A stretch of DNA of 64,000 bases, from positions 1,178,001 through 1,242,000 of the forward strand of contig NZ_AP025510.1 in the NCBI RefSeq assembly GCF_024347635.1, given 5' to 3'. Below are positions 42,100 to 52,145 of this stretch, one piece after another (positions within the stretch are counted from its first letter, which is position 1; every line of letters begins with the position of its first letter). Source of the stretch: Vibrio tasmaniensis (GTDB taxonomy: Bacteria; Pseudomonadota; Gammaproteobacteria; Enterobacterales; Vibrionaceae). A program made the translations under genes and the position numbers. The notes under the pieces are model-generated. The model had not been told where the DNA came from, made no database searches, and saw nothing but the letters and a program-made list of their open reading frames with translations.

Positions 42100-42642
42100 A
42101 TGCAACTTAACAAAGTTCTTAAAGGCTTGATGATTGCACTACCAGTGATGGCAGTAACGGCATGTAGCTCAACTGATGAAGCAACTTCTGCAACATCTGG
42201 CACAGAAAGCAACCAAACTACTTCTGGTTCAGAAGGCAACGTAGATACAACTGTTGTAACGCCAATTGACGCTAACGGTCAACTGTCTGAGCAAGAGCTT
42301 AAAGAGCAAGCGCTACGCGAAACTCAAACAATCTACTTCGCATTCGATAACTCTACTATCGCAGGCGACTACGAAGAAATGCTTGCAGCTCACGCAGCAT
42401 ACCTAGTTAAGAACGTTGATATGAACGTTACTGTTGAAGGTCACGCTGATGAGCGCGGTACTCCTGAGTACAACATCGCACTTGGTGAGCGTCGTGCACA
42501 AGCTGTAGCGAAATACCTACAAGCTCTAGGTGTTCAAGCAGACCAAATCTCTATCGTAAGCTACGGTGAAGAGAAGCCACTTCTTCTAGGTCAATCTGAA
42601 GATGTGTACGCTAAAAACCGTCGTGCAGTACTAGTTTACTAA
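42100..42642 (+). CDS. pal: Peptidoglycan-associated lipoprotein Pal
   Basis: 180 residues. Signal peptide ending in lipobox VTAC with Cys22, a Ser/Thr-rich linker, then an OmpA-like peptidoglycan-binding domain: [32 protein letters not shown] with the diaminopimelate-binding Asp/Arg, and YGEEKPL. The 111-bp gap from tolB is the largest inside the operon and may hold an extra promoter. Confidence 0.98.
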   Translation: MQLNKVLKGLMIALPVMAVTACSSTDEATSATSGTESNQTTSGSEGNVDTTVVTPIDANGQLSEQELKEQALRETQTIYFAFDNSTIAGDYEEMLAAHAAYLVKNVDMNVTVEGHADERGTPEYNIALGERRAQAVAKYLQALGVQADQISIVSYGEEKPLLLGQSEDVYAKNRRAVLVY

Positions 42643-42675
42643 TTTTAGTAGGCTATATAATTGAGGAATTGCCTC

Positions 42676-43458
42676 ATGTTCAGTAACACAAAGCGAGTCA
42701 TTTTGCTTTCGTTACTGGCAAGTGCAGCGAACACTACGTTCGCTGCACCAGCTCCAGTATCCGATCTCAATAGCACCGCAACAAATTCAACATCTTCCTC
42801 TCGTTCAGCATCTAACGAATCAGATATTGAGCGTTTAGAGCGCTTGCTTCAAAATCGTAATCTCGTTCAGCTTCAAATGCAGCAGCAAATCGACGACATG
42901 GCACTGGAGATCAGTGAGCTTCGTGGTGAGTTGGAACGAAACAGCTACGATATGAAACAAATGCTAGAGCGCCAGCGTGAACTGTTCATTGAACTGGATC
43001 GTGTGAGAGGCGAGGTGAAAGCAGCAGGAACAGCAACGGTAGCAGTAGCAGCGAGCGAAGGCTCAAAAGACGCTTCTGGTACGTTCAGTACTGATGTTGA
43101 TGAGCAAACCGCTTATCAAAATGCTGTAGATATGATTCTAAAGCAGCGAGACTATACGGGTGCGATCGCAGCATTCCAAAAGTTTCAAAAAGACTTCCCA
43201 GATTCTACCTTCACGCCTAACACCCATTATTGGTTAGGTCAGCTTTATTTCGCTAAAAAGCAAGATAAGGAAGCTGTGAAGAGCTTTGCCGCTGTTGTGT
43301 CATACAAAGACTCTAACAAGCGCTCTGATGCTCTGGTTAAGCTTGGTGACATAGCTACGCGTAACAATAACGCGACGCAAGCTAAGAAATATTACCAACA
43401 AGTCGTAACCGAGTACCCAAACAGTGCTTCGGCTAAAGTGGCTAAAACCCACTTGTAA
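42676..43458 (+). CDS. cpoB: Cell division coordinator CpoB (YbgF)
   Basis: 260 residues from ATG 42676, with GAGGAA at 42663. The in-frame TTG at 42661 is less likely. A signal peptide ends TTFA-AP, then a trimerising coiled coil (about 55-110) and TPR repeats (about 140-255; FQKDFPDSTFTPNTHYWLGQLYF). It coordinates PBP1B-driven septal synthesis with Tol constriction in E. coli. Confidence 0.95.
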   Translation: MFSNTKRVILLSLLASAANTTFAAPAPVSDLNSTATNSTSSSRSASNESDIERLERLLQNRNLVQLQMQQQIDDMALEISELRGELERNSYDMKQMLERQRELFIELDRVRGEVKAAGTATVAVAASEGSKDASGTFSTDVDEQTAYQNAVDMILKQRDYTGAIAAFQKFQKDFPDSTFTPNTHYWLGQLYFAKKQDKEAVKSFAAVVSYKDSNKRSDALVKLGDIATRNNNATQAKKYYQQVVTEYPNSASAKVAKTHL

Positions 43459-43466
43459 AACAAAAT

Positions 43467-43492
43467 AGGGGTGCTCAGGTACCTCTTTTTTA
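43467..43492 (+). terminator. Probable terminator of the tol-pal operon
   Basis: AGGGGT and ACCTCT form a six-pair stem with one G-U around an eight-base loop, then T6. Confidence 0.6.
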
Positions 43493-43668
43493 TACCTGAT
43501 AACTTCAGTTTAGTGTCGACTTATCTTCTTCGTGATGTCAACGCATCGCTTTGTTTATGCGTTTTAAGCATTAGTTAGTCATCGTTTGCAACCAATCCTT
43601 TTTGATCCCAATCGCTGTCCTGTGTAGAATGCTCTAATTCTCGGAAGAAGTTGCGTAGAGCAAGAGCA

Positions 43669-44730
43669 ATGAGTCATATACTAGATAAAATCGATACAGT
43701 TTACCCGTTTCCGCCTAAGCCAGTTCCATTGAGCGACGCTCAGAAGCAGGCCCACATCGCAAACATCAAAACACTACTTCAAGAAAAAGATGCAGTTCTA
43801 ATTGCACACTACTATACGGATCCTGAAATTCAGGCTCTGGCTGAAGCAACTGGTGGTTTTGTTGGCGATTCATTAGAAATGGCTAAGTTTGGTAACCGCC
43901 ACTCGGCAAGCACTTTGATCATCGCTGGTGTTCGTTTTATGGGTGAGTCTGCAAAGATTCTTACTCCCGAAAAACGCATTCTAATGCCAACACTAGAAGC
44001 CGAATGTTCTCTTGATCTTGGCTGTCCTGCAGACAAATTCACAGAGTTTTGTGATGCTCACCCTGATCACACAGTGGTTGTCTACGCGAATACCTCTGCG
44101 GCTGTTAAGGCTCGTGCAGACTGGGTAGTTACGTCGAGTATCGCTCTAGAGATCGTTGAAAGCCTAGACGCTGAAGGCAAACCGATTATTTGGGGCCCAG
44201 ATCGTCACTTAGGTTCTTACATTGCAAATCAAACGGGCGCTGACATGTTGCTTTGGCAAGGTGAGTGTATCGTTCATGATGAGTTCTCAGCTGATGCTTT
44301 GAAAAAAATGAAATCGGTCTACCCAGAAGCGGCTATTTTGGTTCACCCAGAATCACCAGCAAGTGTGGTAGAACTGGCTGATGCTGTAGGTTCAACAAGT
44401 CAACTGATCAAGAAAGCAAAAGAGTTGCCTCATCCACAGATGATTGTCGCGACTGACAAAGGTATCTTCTTCAAGATGCAACAATTGGTTCCTGAAAAAG
44501 AGCTAATTGAAGCGCCGACAGCAGGTGCTGGTGCAACTTGTCGTAGCTGCGCGCATTGCCCTTGGATGGCAATGAACGGCCTTGAAGCGATTGAAAATGC
44601 GCTTGAGAATGGTGGCGAGCAACACGAGATCTTCGTTTCTGACGAGCTTCGTGTGAAGTCCCTTATCCCATTGAACCGCATGCTAGATTTTGCTGAGCAG
44701 CTTAACGTTCAAGTGAAAGGCAACGCTTAA
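43669..44730 (+). CDS. nadA: Quinolinate synthase A
   Basis: 353 residues from ATG 43669. The frame extends 18 bases upstream without family sequence. It condenses iminoaspartate with dihydroxyacetone phosphate to quinolinate in NAD synthesis. The three [4Fe-4S] cysteines are in [20 protein letters not shown] and [10 protein letters not shown]. It follows cpoB as in E. coli, but without the tRNA-Lys cluster that lies between the two genes there. Confidence 0.97.
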   Translation: MSHILDKIDTVYPFPPKPVPLSDAQKQAHIANIKTLLQEKDAVLIAHYYTDPEIQALAEATGGFVGDSLEMAKFGNRHSASTLIIAGVRFMGESAKILTPEKRILMPTLEAECSLDLGCPADKFTEFCDAHPDHTVVVYANTSAAVKARADWVVTSSIALEIVESLDAEGKPIIWGPDRHLGSYIANQTGADMLLWQGECIVHDEFSADALKKMKSVYPEAAILVHPESPASVVELADAVGSTSQLIKKAKELPHPQMIVATDKGIFFKMQQLVPEKELIEAPTAGAGATCRSCAHCPWMAMNGLEAIENALENGGEQHEIFVSDELRVKSLIPLNRMLDFAEQLNVQVKGNA

Positions 44731-44810
44731 TTTAATGATGTGAGGTTATAAATAATCCAATATTTATAACTCTGCAGTCTTTATAACGTGGTGCATTTAT
44801 CATCATTAAA

Positions 44811-44837
44811 AAACCAGCCGCAGTGCTGGTTTTTTTG
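44811..44837 (+). terminator. Terminator after nadA
   Basis: AAACCAGC/GCTGGTTT stem followed by T-run. Confidence 0.88.
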
Positions 44838-45420
44838 TATCTGAAGATTAGCTTCATGCCCGACGTGATTCCAGTGAAGGCAGTATTGTAGGTTATCGCT
44901 TAGTTGTTCAAGAGCCGAGTAGGGTTTCTTAATCAGCACGCTCATCATTAACTAAAGTCCCTCTCTAAAGTTCTTAGCCCTGTCTTATTTTTTAAATTTT
45001 TGTTTCAACCTACCTTCATGAATAGGGCATCTCGTTAGGTGCTCTTACTGTCAAAAAATCAGAGTGCCAAATTTAAGTAACTATTAATATTGATAATCAT
45101 TATCAATATTAAATGAGAATGCTTTACATTTAAATATGCAACCGATAAGGTACGGTTGAAAATTCGTCAGGTCATTGAAAGGAAGATCATTTTTCAATTT
45201 ATTCGTTGAGTGATTTTAGGGTTTGTTCAATGTGACGGTTTTCAGTCGGAATTTTGGCTCATGTATAAAGCAGTGGTCAATAAGGGGCTAAGGAAGCACA
45301 GCCTATACTCGTTTTGAGTTGTCGCGTTTCAACACCTTTTGAATGTCTTCCCTCGTTTTCCTTATAAACGCCGTTACATGAGCCCACCTAAAGTTAATGC
45401 TTAATCAAGGAGAATTTTAA
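44838..45420 (+). promoter_or_regulatory. Upstream region of the siderophore-receptor gene
   Basis: 580 bp without a convincing gene. It contains a Fur operator at 45086-45110 followed by about 310 bp before the receptor start, so the mRNA leader is long if the promoter overlaps the operator. The 44840-45060 part shows no recognisable feature. Confidence 0.5.
45086..45110. promoter_or_regulatory. Fur operator
   Basis: A 25-bp perfect palindrome, AATATTGATAA-TCA-TTATCAATATT, containing the GATAATcATTATC core of the Fur box. A further GAGAATGC half-like segment follows at 45115. Iron-loaded Fur should repress the cluster. Confidence 0.9.
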
Positions 45421-47478
45421 ATGACAGCATTACGCCCCGCGGCAGTGAATGAGCTAGGAAATAGCAGATTCAAACTACGCACTTTATCTGCAATCATCAT
45501 GGGACTTTGCGTAAGTGGTCAAGCTTTTGCAGCGACAAATAATAATGAAACTACCGCTAACGAAGCCAAAACTACTTTTGAAGTCACCGTGTATGGCGAG
45601 AAAATAGAGCGTTCAATTTATGATACGGGCTCAAGCGTGCATGTGTATGATGAAGATCGTATCGCGACTACTCCTGGCGCATCTGAGGTCGATGACTTGC
45701 TGCAGCTAACACCAAACATTGTGGATTCAGGTCAGGGTAATAACCTACCATCGATTCGTGGTGTTGATGGTTCAGGTCCTTCATTCGGTGGTCTTGCTGC
45801 CTTTGGTGGCTCCGTGCCAAGGTTGAACCTTTCAATTGATGGACGTTCACTCAGCTATTCTGAAGTCGCGTTCGGCCCCCGTTCTTTATGGGATATGCAG
45901 CAAGCAGAAATTTATCTTGGACCACAAAGCTATGTTCAAGGTCGAAATGCGTCTGCGGGTGCTATCGTTTTAAAATCCAATGATCCGACTTACGATTTTG
46001 AGACCAAAGTTAAGGCTGCTATTGGTCAGCAAGACTACTCTCAAACCGCAGCGGTTATCTCGGCGCCAATACTTGAAGATCAATTGGCCTTTAGATTGAG
46101 TGTTGATCAACAAAAGCGCAGTAGTTATGCAGACCTTACTGCTTATGAACCTGTCGGTGACCCTAATCGCATTGAGATGACGACAGCTCGTGGTAAATTT
46201 TTGCTAGAGCCAGCAGGCCTTCCTGGATTCAAAACCACGTTAACGATTGCCCATATGGATACCGTTGGACCTCAATCTGAATCTCAGCAAACAAAGATCA
46301 ATAGAGCTGTTTATGAAACTCAGTCAACAAGCGGCATTTGGGATGTATCTTATGACATCTCAGATACGTTAGTGTTTGAAAATAATTTGATTTATACCGA
46401 CCGTACTTACGACCGAAGCACAGATCCAGCAGGAAGAAAACAGGACTTCAAATCGAAGGGTAACGAGTTCCAAATAGAGCCTTTAGTTCGATTTAATTCC
46501 CTCAGTGAAGATCTGTCTGGTTTGTTCGGTTTGCGCTACTTCAAATCTGAAGATGATGACGTATTTGAACAGACTGGCTCATCTATACCGATGGAAGGCA
46601 AAAACCGCGCTATGTCGGCATTCGCTGAAGTGACTTACTTGGTGATGCCGAGCATCGAAGTGGTAGCGGCAGGGCGATTCGAACGCGAAAACAAAAAACG
46701 CTATGTTGCCCCAGGTCGTTTCGGCTTAGATTATGATGAAACATCAAATGTATTCCTTCCTAAGCTTGAAGTTGCCTATAAACCTCAATCCGATCAAACC
46801 GTGGGTATCCGAGCCGCTAAGGGCTTTAACTCCGGAGGTGGCGGTGTTGGCTTCAATAACAAAACGTGGGCATTTTCTTCATATACGTATGAAGACGAAT
46901 ACGTTTGGAACTATGAATTCTTCACCCGCCATAGCCTGCTAGATAATGAGCTTGAGTTAACAACCAACGTCTTCTACAACGACTATGATAATTTCCAAGT
47001 ATTGGAGACTTCATCAAAAGGCGATGTGAAAGTTGATAATGTTGATGAAGCATATACTTACGGTGCAGAACTAGGAAGCCGTTGGTTAGCCACATCTAAC
47101 CTAGAGCTATTGGCTTCACTTGGTTTGTTGAAAACAAGCTACAAAGATCATGCTAATAGCTCAAAAGAACTCGCTCGTGCCCCTTCTTTGACGGCAAGCT
47201 TCGGTGCTTTATACATGTTTGCTGAGAATTTCGAATTGAGTGGTAATGCGAATTACACTGGAGATTACTTCAGTGACGTTGAAAACTCAGCGAATCAGAG
47301 TATTGATGCTTACTGGGTTGCAAATGCCCAAGTTGCCTACGTGTTTACTAACGGACGTATGTCTCTATTTGCTACAAACTTGTTTGATTCTCAGAAAGAA
47401 ACATTCAATTTCGGTGGAGACGATATTACGAAGCAAGCACCTCGCCAAATTGGTGGTTCAGTGGAATTGTACTTCTAA
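45421..47478 (+). CDS. TonB-dependent ferric-siderophore receptor
   Basis: 685 residues, with AAGGAG before ATG 45421. It has an unusually long signal region of about 36 residues ending GQAFA-AT. The TonB-box-like stretch is FEVTVYGEK (about 53-61). A plug domain follows (about 65-190; ...LLQLTPNIVDSGQGNNLPSIRGVDG), then a 22-strand barrel ending in the aromatic VELYF. It transports a ferric chelate across the outer membrane using TonB. Following genes give a complete uptake route. The siderophore is not assigned: no biosynthesis genes are present and the sequence does not clearly match ViuA, IutA or PvuA by eye. Confidence 0.92.
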   Translation: MTALRPAAVNELGNSRFKLRTLSAIIMGLCVSGQAFAATNNNETTANEAKTTFEVTVYGEKIERSIYDTGSSVHVYDEDRIATTPGASEVDDLLQLTPNIVDSGQGNNLPSIRGVDGSGPSFGGLAAFGGSVPRLNLSIDGRSLSYSEVAFGPRSLWDMQQAEIYLGPQSYVQGRNASAGAIVLKSNDPTYDFETKVKAAIGQQDYSQTAAVISAPILEDQLAFRLSVDQQKRSSYADLTAYEPVGDPNRIEMTTARGKFLLEPAGLPGFKTTLTIAHMDTVGPQSESQQTKINRAVYETQSTSGIWDVSYDISDTLVFENNLIYTDRTYDRSTDPAGRKQDFKSKGNEFQIEPLVRFNSLSEDLSGLFGLRYFKSEDDDVFEQTGSSIPMEGKNRAMSAFAEVTYLVMPSIEVVAAGRFERENKKRYVAPGRFGLDYDETSNVFLPKLEVAYKPQSDQTVGIRAAKGFNSGGGGVGFNNKTWAFSSYTYEDEYVWNYEFFTRHSLLDNELELTTNVFYNDYDNFQVLETSSKGDVKVDNVDEAYTYGAELGSRWLATSNLELLASLGLLKTSYKDHANSSKELARAPSLTASFGALYMFAENFELSGNANYTGDYFSDVENSANQSIDAYWVANAQVAYVFTNGRMSLFATNLFDSQKETFNFGGDDITKQAPRQIGGSVELYF

Positions 47479-47646
47479 TCGGTTAGATAGAATAAAACGC
47501 CTTGCTCAAAGCGAGGCGTTTATTTTGAAATTCATTGGCATGGAAAGTGGGGAAGGTATTAATTCTAACCTTCTGATCATTGGGAGAGACTCCCATCAAA
47601 GTCATGCTTCTATTCAATACTGTCGATCTCTTTAAGAGGTAAATTG

Positions 47647-48462
47647 ATGAACGATCAACCGGTACGTTTACATCCAATGCTGTTGGACTTTGTTCGTAAG
47701 GAGCAGATTTCAAAGCATCTACTGCGAGTTACCGTTACAGGTGACTCTTTAATAGGGTTTCCTGAAGACCAAAATGGTAGCCACATAAAAGTGTTTTTCC
47801 CCAATCGGGAAAGTGGGATTTTGCAGTTACCTTACCGAGAAGGTGAAACTGTTATTTGGCCTGAGCATAAACCTGTCCCTCGAGCCTATACCGTCAGAAA
47901 GTATCGAGCCGATGTGAATGAGCTTGATATTGATTTCGTGACCCACGGTACCGGTTCCCCCGGCAGTGGGTGGGCGATCAAAGCTGAGCAAGGTTTCCAA
48001 ATTGGTCTTGTCGGGCCTGCAGGGCCTGAGCCGTTAATTGAACCCGCAGGTTGGCATATTATTGCGGGAGACCTAACAGCAGTGCCTGCAATTAGTGCGA
48101 TTTTGGAGGACCTTCCCTCTGACACTCAAGGCTATGTATTTATCGAGATAGATGATGCTGCTGATGAACATAACATTCAGCATCCGCAAGGTATGGTTTT
48201 GAAGTGGCTAGTGAGAGACGATACGAGCGAGCAATACCTATTGAGTAAAGCCATCTCCGGCTTAATTGCACCTAATGAGTCTCACTCGCTTTCTGCTTTC
48301 ATTGCTGGTGAAAATGAAAGCGTGATTGCGTGTAGGAAAGTACTTAAACAAGAGTACAAGCTGTCTAGAAAAGATATGTATGCGATTCCTTACTGGAAAC
48401 GAGGTAAGGATGAAGAAGCATATCATGATGAACGTCATGAAGTTATGGATGAAGAGTACTAA
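47647..48462 (+). CDS. Siderophore-interacting protein (ferric-siderophore reductase, ViuB/SIP family)
   Basis: 271 residues from ATG 47647, with AAGAGG at 47634. FAD-dependent reductase of the SIP family. RAYTVRKYR (FAD binding) is near residue 85, DIDFVTHGTGSPGSGWA at about 97-113 and GDLTAVPAISAILEDLP at about 141-157. The C-terminal WKRGKDEEAYHDERHE is typical of SIP proteins. It releases iron from the imported chelate in the cytoplasm by reduction. Confidence 0.92.
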   Translation: MNDQPVRLHPMLLDFVRKEQISKHLLRVTVTGDSLIGFPEDQNGSHIKVFFPNRESGILQLPYREGETVIWPEHKPVPRAYTVRKYRADVNELDIDFVTHGTGSPGSGWAIKAEQGFQIGLVGPAGPEPLIEPAGWHIIAGDLTAVPAISAILEDLPSDTQGYVFIEIDDAADEHNIQHPQGMVLKWLVRDDTSEQYLLSKAISGLIAPNESHSLSAFIAGENESVIACRKVLKQEYKLSRKDMYAIPYWKRGKDEEAYHDERHEVMDEEY

Positions 48463-48597
48463 TCCGCTTTGTTGACTAAAAGCCGGCCTCACAGAGGCTG
48501 GTTTTATTGAATTTATTCGACAGATGTTTCGGCCATGATTTTACTGGCTTAGCAATTACCACGGTAAGTCCATTTCAATTTACTAAACCTAGACTAA

Positions 48598-49581
48598 ATG
48601 AAGTGCAACAAATATATGAGAATCAATATGATTTTTAAAATCATTATTATTTTTTTGGTTTCAGCTTCGACTTCTGTTTTCGCAGAAACCGAAATGACAT
48701 CTCAAAATACTTATCCCAAGACTTTCGTCAATGCGGATGGGTCACAGACAGTGATCCCATCTAAACCGACTCGAATCCTGTCTACCTCGGTGACAATTAG
48801 TGGGACGCTACTGGCTATTGATGCTCCTTTAGCCGCAACAGCACTCACTTATGAAGGGAAGTTTTTTAGTCAATGGGCAGATATTGCTGAACAGAGAAGC
48901 GTGGAAAAGGCATGGCCTGCCGGCAGCGTTGATTTAGAGTCTGCCTATATCTATGAACCTGATTTGATTGTTGTAGCATGGCGCGGTGGTGATTCGGCGA
49001 GAGATCAAATCGCTGAATTTAAGCAAATAGCACCAACCATTATTTTGGATTACACCGCACAATCATGGCAAGACTTGGCTTTGAGGCTTGGACAGGCGAC
49101 AGGGTTAGAAGAACAAGCCCAACAAAAAATTAGCCAGTTTGAGTTGTTCGTTAACCAGAGTAAAAACAAGCTACAGATACCAGAAGGCGAAACCAATATT
49201 GTGGCGTATTTTGGACCTGGAGCTACCAATGCTATCGCTTTAGAGGACGGTGTCCATGCGAATTTGCTCACTGACCTCGGTTTCAAAATGGAAGTGCAAA
49301 ATCGTCAGTGGCATGACAACACAGTGCCTTTATCAGACTTTATGCGCGTCCACTTTGAACTGCTGACTCAACTTAAAGCCGATACGACATTTTTGCTAGA
49401 AGCGGGTGACGACAGCGCTAATCGATTCATGCATGACCCAATCTTGATCAACCTTCCGTCCGTCCAGAATAAACAAGTCTTTGGCCTAGGTGAGAATTCC
49501 TTTCGTATCGATATGTATAGTGCCACTGAAATCGTTAACGACATTGTTCAGCTTTTTGAGCGCGATACAAACGCAGGCTAA
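48598..49581 (+). CDS. Ferric-siderophore periplasmic binding protein (FepB-like)
   Basis: 327 residues from ATG 48598. ATG 48616 and ATG 48628 are in frame, and the last has GAGAA upstream, so the true start may be up to ten codons later. A signal peptide ends STSVFA-ET. The substrate-binding fold has an IPSKPTRILSTS start, an EPDLIV segment and a single helical backbone linker, as in FepB. Its stop codon TAA lies inside the first unit of a heptamer repeat array. Confidence 0.92.
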   Translation: MKCNKYMRINMIFKIIIIFLVSASTSVFAETEMTSQNTYPKTFVNADGSQTVIPSKPTRILSTSVTISGTLLAIDAPLAATALTYEGKFFSQWADIAEQRSVEKAWPAGSVDLESAYIYEPDLIVVAWRGGDSARDQIAEFKQIAPTIILDYTAQSWQDLALRLGQATGLEEQAQQKISQFELFVNQSKNKLQIPEGETNIVAYFGPGATNAIALEDGVHANLLTDLGFKMEVQNRQWHDNTVPLSDFMRVHFELLTQLKADTTFLLEAGDDSANRFMHDPILINLPSVQNKQVFGLGENSFRIDMYSATEIVNDIVQLFERDTNAG

Positions 49582-49658
49582 TGGCTAATGGCTAATGGCT
49601 AATGGCTAATGCCAATGGTTAATGGCTAATGCCAATGGTTAATGGTTAATGGTTACGG
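49576..49658 (+). repeat. GGCTAAT heptamer tandem array between two transporter genes
   Basis: Five perfect GGCTAAT copies (49576-49610) are followed by variants GCCAAT, GGTTAAT and GGCTAAT up to about 49658. The stop codon of the binding-protein gene is the TAA of the first copy, and the array fills nearly all the space to the next gene. Confidence 0.95.
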
Positions 49659-49672
49659 TAAATAGGTAAAGG

Positions 49673-50722
49673 ATGTCCATGATGACAAGTATTGCTGGTC
49701 CTGCAGAAGCACTTGAACAGATAAGACATGAACAAAGACGACGATGGTTGATGGCGGGAGTCGTGCTGTTATTTTTGGCCTCGTGTTTTAGCCTTTTCAT
49801 CGGCACGCATTACATATCGCCGGTAGTTACTTTGGATGCGATTTTTTCTTTTGATTCAACCAACAGTGATCATCTATTGGTTGTCCATCTTCGAATTCCA
49901 CGCACCTTGTTAGCTTTAGTTGTTGGCGGTGCGCTTGGTGTTGCAGGCGTTATCATGCAAGGCTTAACTCGTAACCCATTAGCAGACCCTGGGATACTCG
50001 GTGTTAATGCGGGGGCGACAGTTGCCATAGTCTCAGCGATAGCCTTTCTGGGTATCCATGATATGGCCTATGTGATGTGGTTTGGCTTACTTGGGGCTGC
50101 TGTTTCCGGAGCGGGCGTTTTTGCCCTAGCAGGGGTAAATAAAGGGGTTAACCCTGTAAGAGTTGTATTGGCGGGAACAGCTTTGTCGGTAGTGTTGCTT
50201 GCACTGACTCATATGATCACAATAAACAGCGACGAAATGGTGTTCGAACAATATAGACACTGGGCTGTGGGGTCATTTCAAGGACGAGGCTACGATGTTT
50301 TGATTCCTGCTACCGTGTTAATAGCCATTGGATTAGCTATCGCATTTTCATTAAGTAAAGCCTTAGATACTGTCTCGTTAGGGGACGATATTGGTCACGC
50401 CTTAGGTGTTAACCCGATCAAAATATGGTGTTTTGCTTCTATCGCTATTGTTGTTTTAGCCGGGACGTCAACTGCGGCGGCTGGTCCCATCAGCTTTGTT
50501 GGTCTTACTGCCCCTCATATTGCGAGAATGGTGGCGGGGCCGGATCATAAATGGTTGATGCCTTTCTCTTTACTGATTGCATCTATTCTGGCCGTTGTCG
50601 CTGATGTTCTAGGCCGGATCGTTGGGTATCCCAATGAGATCAGTGTAGGCATTATGATTGCTCTAATCGGTGGGCCATTCTTTGTATTCTTAGTGAAACG
50701 TTGGAAGATATCTCTCCTATGA
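49673..50722 (+). CDS. FecCD-family siderophore ABC permease, first subunit (FepD-like)
   Basis: 349 residues from ATG 49673. ATG 49679 has the better AAAGG spacing and 49682 is also possible. There are about nine to ten membrane helices. Family marks are RIPRTLLALVVGGALGVAGVIMQGLTRNPLADPGILGVNAGA and GPISFVGLTAPHIARMVAGPDH. It ends in ATGA, overlapping the second permease. Confidence 0.93.
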   Translation: MSMMTSIAGPAEALEQIRHEQRRRWLMAGVVLLFLASCFSLFIGTHYISPVVTLDAIFSFDSTNSDHLLVVHLRIPRTLLALVVGGALGVAGVIMQGLTRNPLADPGILGVNAGATVAIVSAIAFLGIHDMAYVMWFGLLGAAVSGAGVFALAGVNKGVNPVRVVLAGTALSVVLLALTHMITINSDEMVFEQYRHWAVGSFQGRGYDVLIPATVLIAIGLAIAFSLSKALDTVSLGDDIGHALGVNPIKIWCFASIAIVVLAGTSTAAAGPISFVGLTAPHIARMVAGPDHKWLMPFSLLIASILAVVADVLGRIVGYPNEISVGIMIALIGGPFFVFLVKRWKISLL

Positions 50723-51780
50723 TGATAGAGCCTTACACTCTTCAAAACTCTGGCTCGGGAAGTGTTGTACGCTTCGGCCAGTTCTCTTTCTGTTATCAAC
50801 CATCTCATATACTTGTCGCTTCGATTTTGTTGATATCAGTTTGTGCTATTGCAACTTATTCCATGACATTGGGTAAGTTTAATATCTCGTTGCCTCAAGT
50901 CGTCGATATCATTCTTGGGATTGGAGAGGGGGGCGTAAAAGATCGAATAATTCTTAACATAAGGCTACCTAAGGTTCTTACTGCGGTCTTTGTTGGGGCG
51001 GCGTTAGGCATTTCCGGTGCGGTATTTCAATCGGTATCAAGAAATGCTCTTGGTTCTCCAGATGTCATTGGTTTCACTACGGGGGCTGCGACCGGTGCAA
51101 TTGCTCAAATAGTTTTGTTTGAGCAAGGGGCAATAGAAGTTGCAATCGCAGCGATAGTCGGCGGAGTAATCACGGCCGTTATCGTTTACTTACTTGCGGT
51201 AAAAGCAGGAGTGGTTGGAGGGTATCGCTTAATACTCACTGGTATTGGGATCGGGTCCATTTTGAGTGCGCTGAACAGCCTGATGTTAGTTAAGGGTAAT
51301 TTGGACAATGCCATTTTGGCGAATCTATGGCTTGCAGGATCACTGCATGCTAGAACATGGACACATGTTTATCCTGTACTCATTGGGGTATTTATTCTCC
51401 TTCCTTTTATGATGATGTTAAAGCGCGCACTTGCCATGATCGAGATGGGGGATGACATCGCAACCCAGCTGGGTATTCGAGTCGAGCAAGTCCGTCTTTC
51501 TATGATTTTCTTTGCTGTGGTGTTAGCCGCATTCGCGACAGGTGCTGCTGGGCCTATTGCCTTTATTGCCCTTGCTGCTCCTCAATTAGTCGGTCGATTG
51601 AGAAAGTCGCGAGCATTATCCTTGTTCTCTTCGGCTCTTATGGGCGCGTTGTTGGTCTTAACTGCGGACGTTTTAATTCAATGGTTGCCTTTTCAAGCAA
51701 GCGTGCCCATAGGCAGGATGACGGGTATTGTTGGTGGCATATATTTAATTTGGCTATTGACCCGATCTCGTCAGTTTTAA
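50719..51780 (+). CDS. FecCD-family siderophore ABC permease, second subunit (FepG-like)
   Basis: 353 residues from ATG 50719, the 4-base overlap start; an in-frame TTG 50701 is less likely. The membrane helices show RLPKVLTAVFVGAALGISGAVFQSVSRNALGSPDVIGFTTGA and GPIAFIALAAPQLVGRL. It pairs with the preceding permease to form the inner-membrane channel. Confidence 0.93.
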   Translation: MMIEPYTLQNSGSGSVVRFGQFSFCYQPSHILVASILLISVCAIATYSMTLGKFNISLPQVVDIILGIGEGGVKDRIILNIRLPKVLTAVFVGAALGISGAVFQSVSRNALGSPDVIGFTTGAATGAIAQIVLFEQGAIEVAIAAIVGGVITAVIVYLLAVKAGVVGGYRLILTGIGIGSILSALNSLMLVKGNLDNAILANLWLAGSLHARTWTHVYPVLIGVFILLPFMMMLKRALAMIEMGDDIATQLGIRVEQVRLSMIFFAVVLAAFATGAAGPIAFIALAAPQLVGRLRKSRALSLFSSALMGALLVLTADVLIQWLPFQASVPIGRMTGIVGGIYLIWLLTRSRQF

Positions 51781-52145
51781 GCATAGATACACACATGACT
51801 AATGAGAGCGATACGTCTTAAGTTTGTCCATGGTTTGGGTGATCCACCGAGACTCCTTTTACAGAGTGGGTTCAGTACCTAAAAAGTGACAAGTTGATCC
51901 AATTGGTTATGGGGTACTCAGCTGAACTTGAAATCGTGTAACGCTACCTATGTTAGCCCCGAAGAAACCAAACGTAACCTTGAGCAGCAATAAGTCTATT
52001 CTTGATGCTGCGCTTTCCCAAGTAACTGAATAGCTAGAGCTAATTAGCTAAGTAATCAAAGAGCTAAATAAGTAAATAGCAAAATAAGAAAATAGCTACA
52101 GGTTACTTAGGGGATATTGTTTAACTTAAATGAAATCAGAAGTTT
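51781..52145 (+). pseudogene. Decayed stretch between permease and ATPase genes
   Basis: 365 bp that interrupt an otherwise tight transport operon. One frame is open at 51843-51941 and translates to ...TEWVQYLKSDKLIQLVMGYS... before a stop. The next frame continues at once with NATYVSPEETKRNLEQQ to 51993. Read together with one frameshift, this vaguely resembles the C-terminal part of a tyrosine recombinase, where MGHS and YxxxSPEE-like motifs occur. From about 52030 the DNA is AT-rich and made of degenerate GCTAA-containing repeats. It may be relic gene DNA; identification is weak. Confidence 0.3.
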
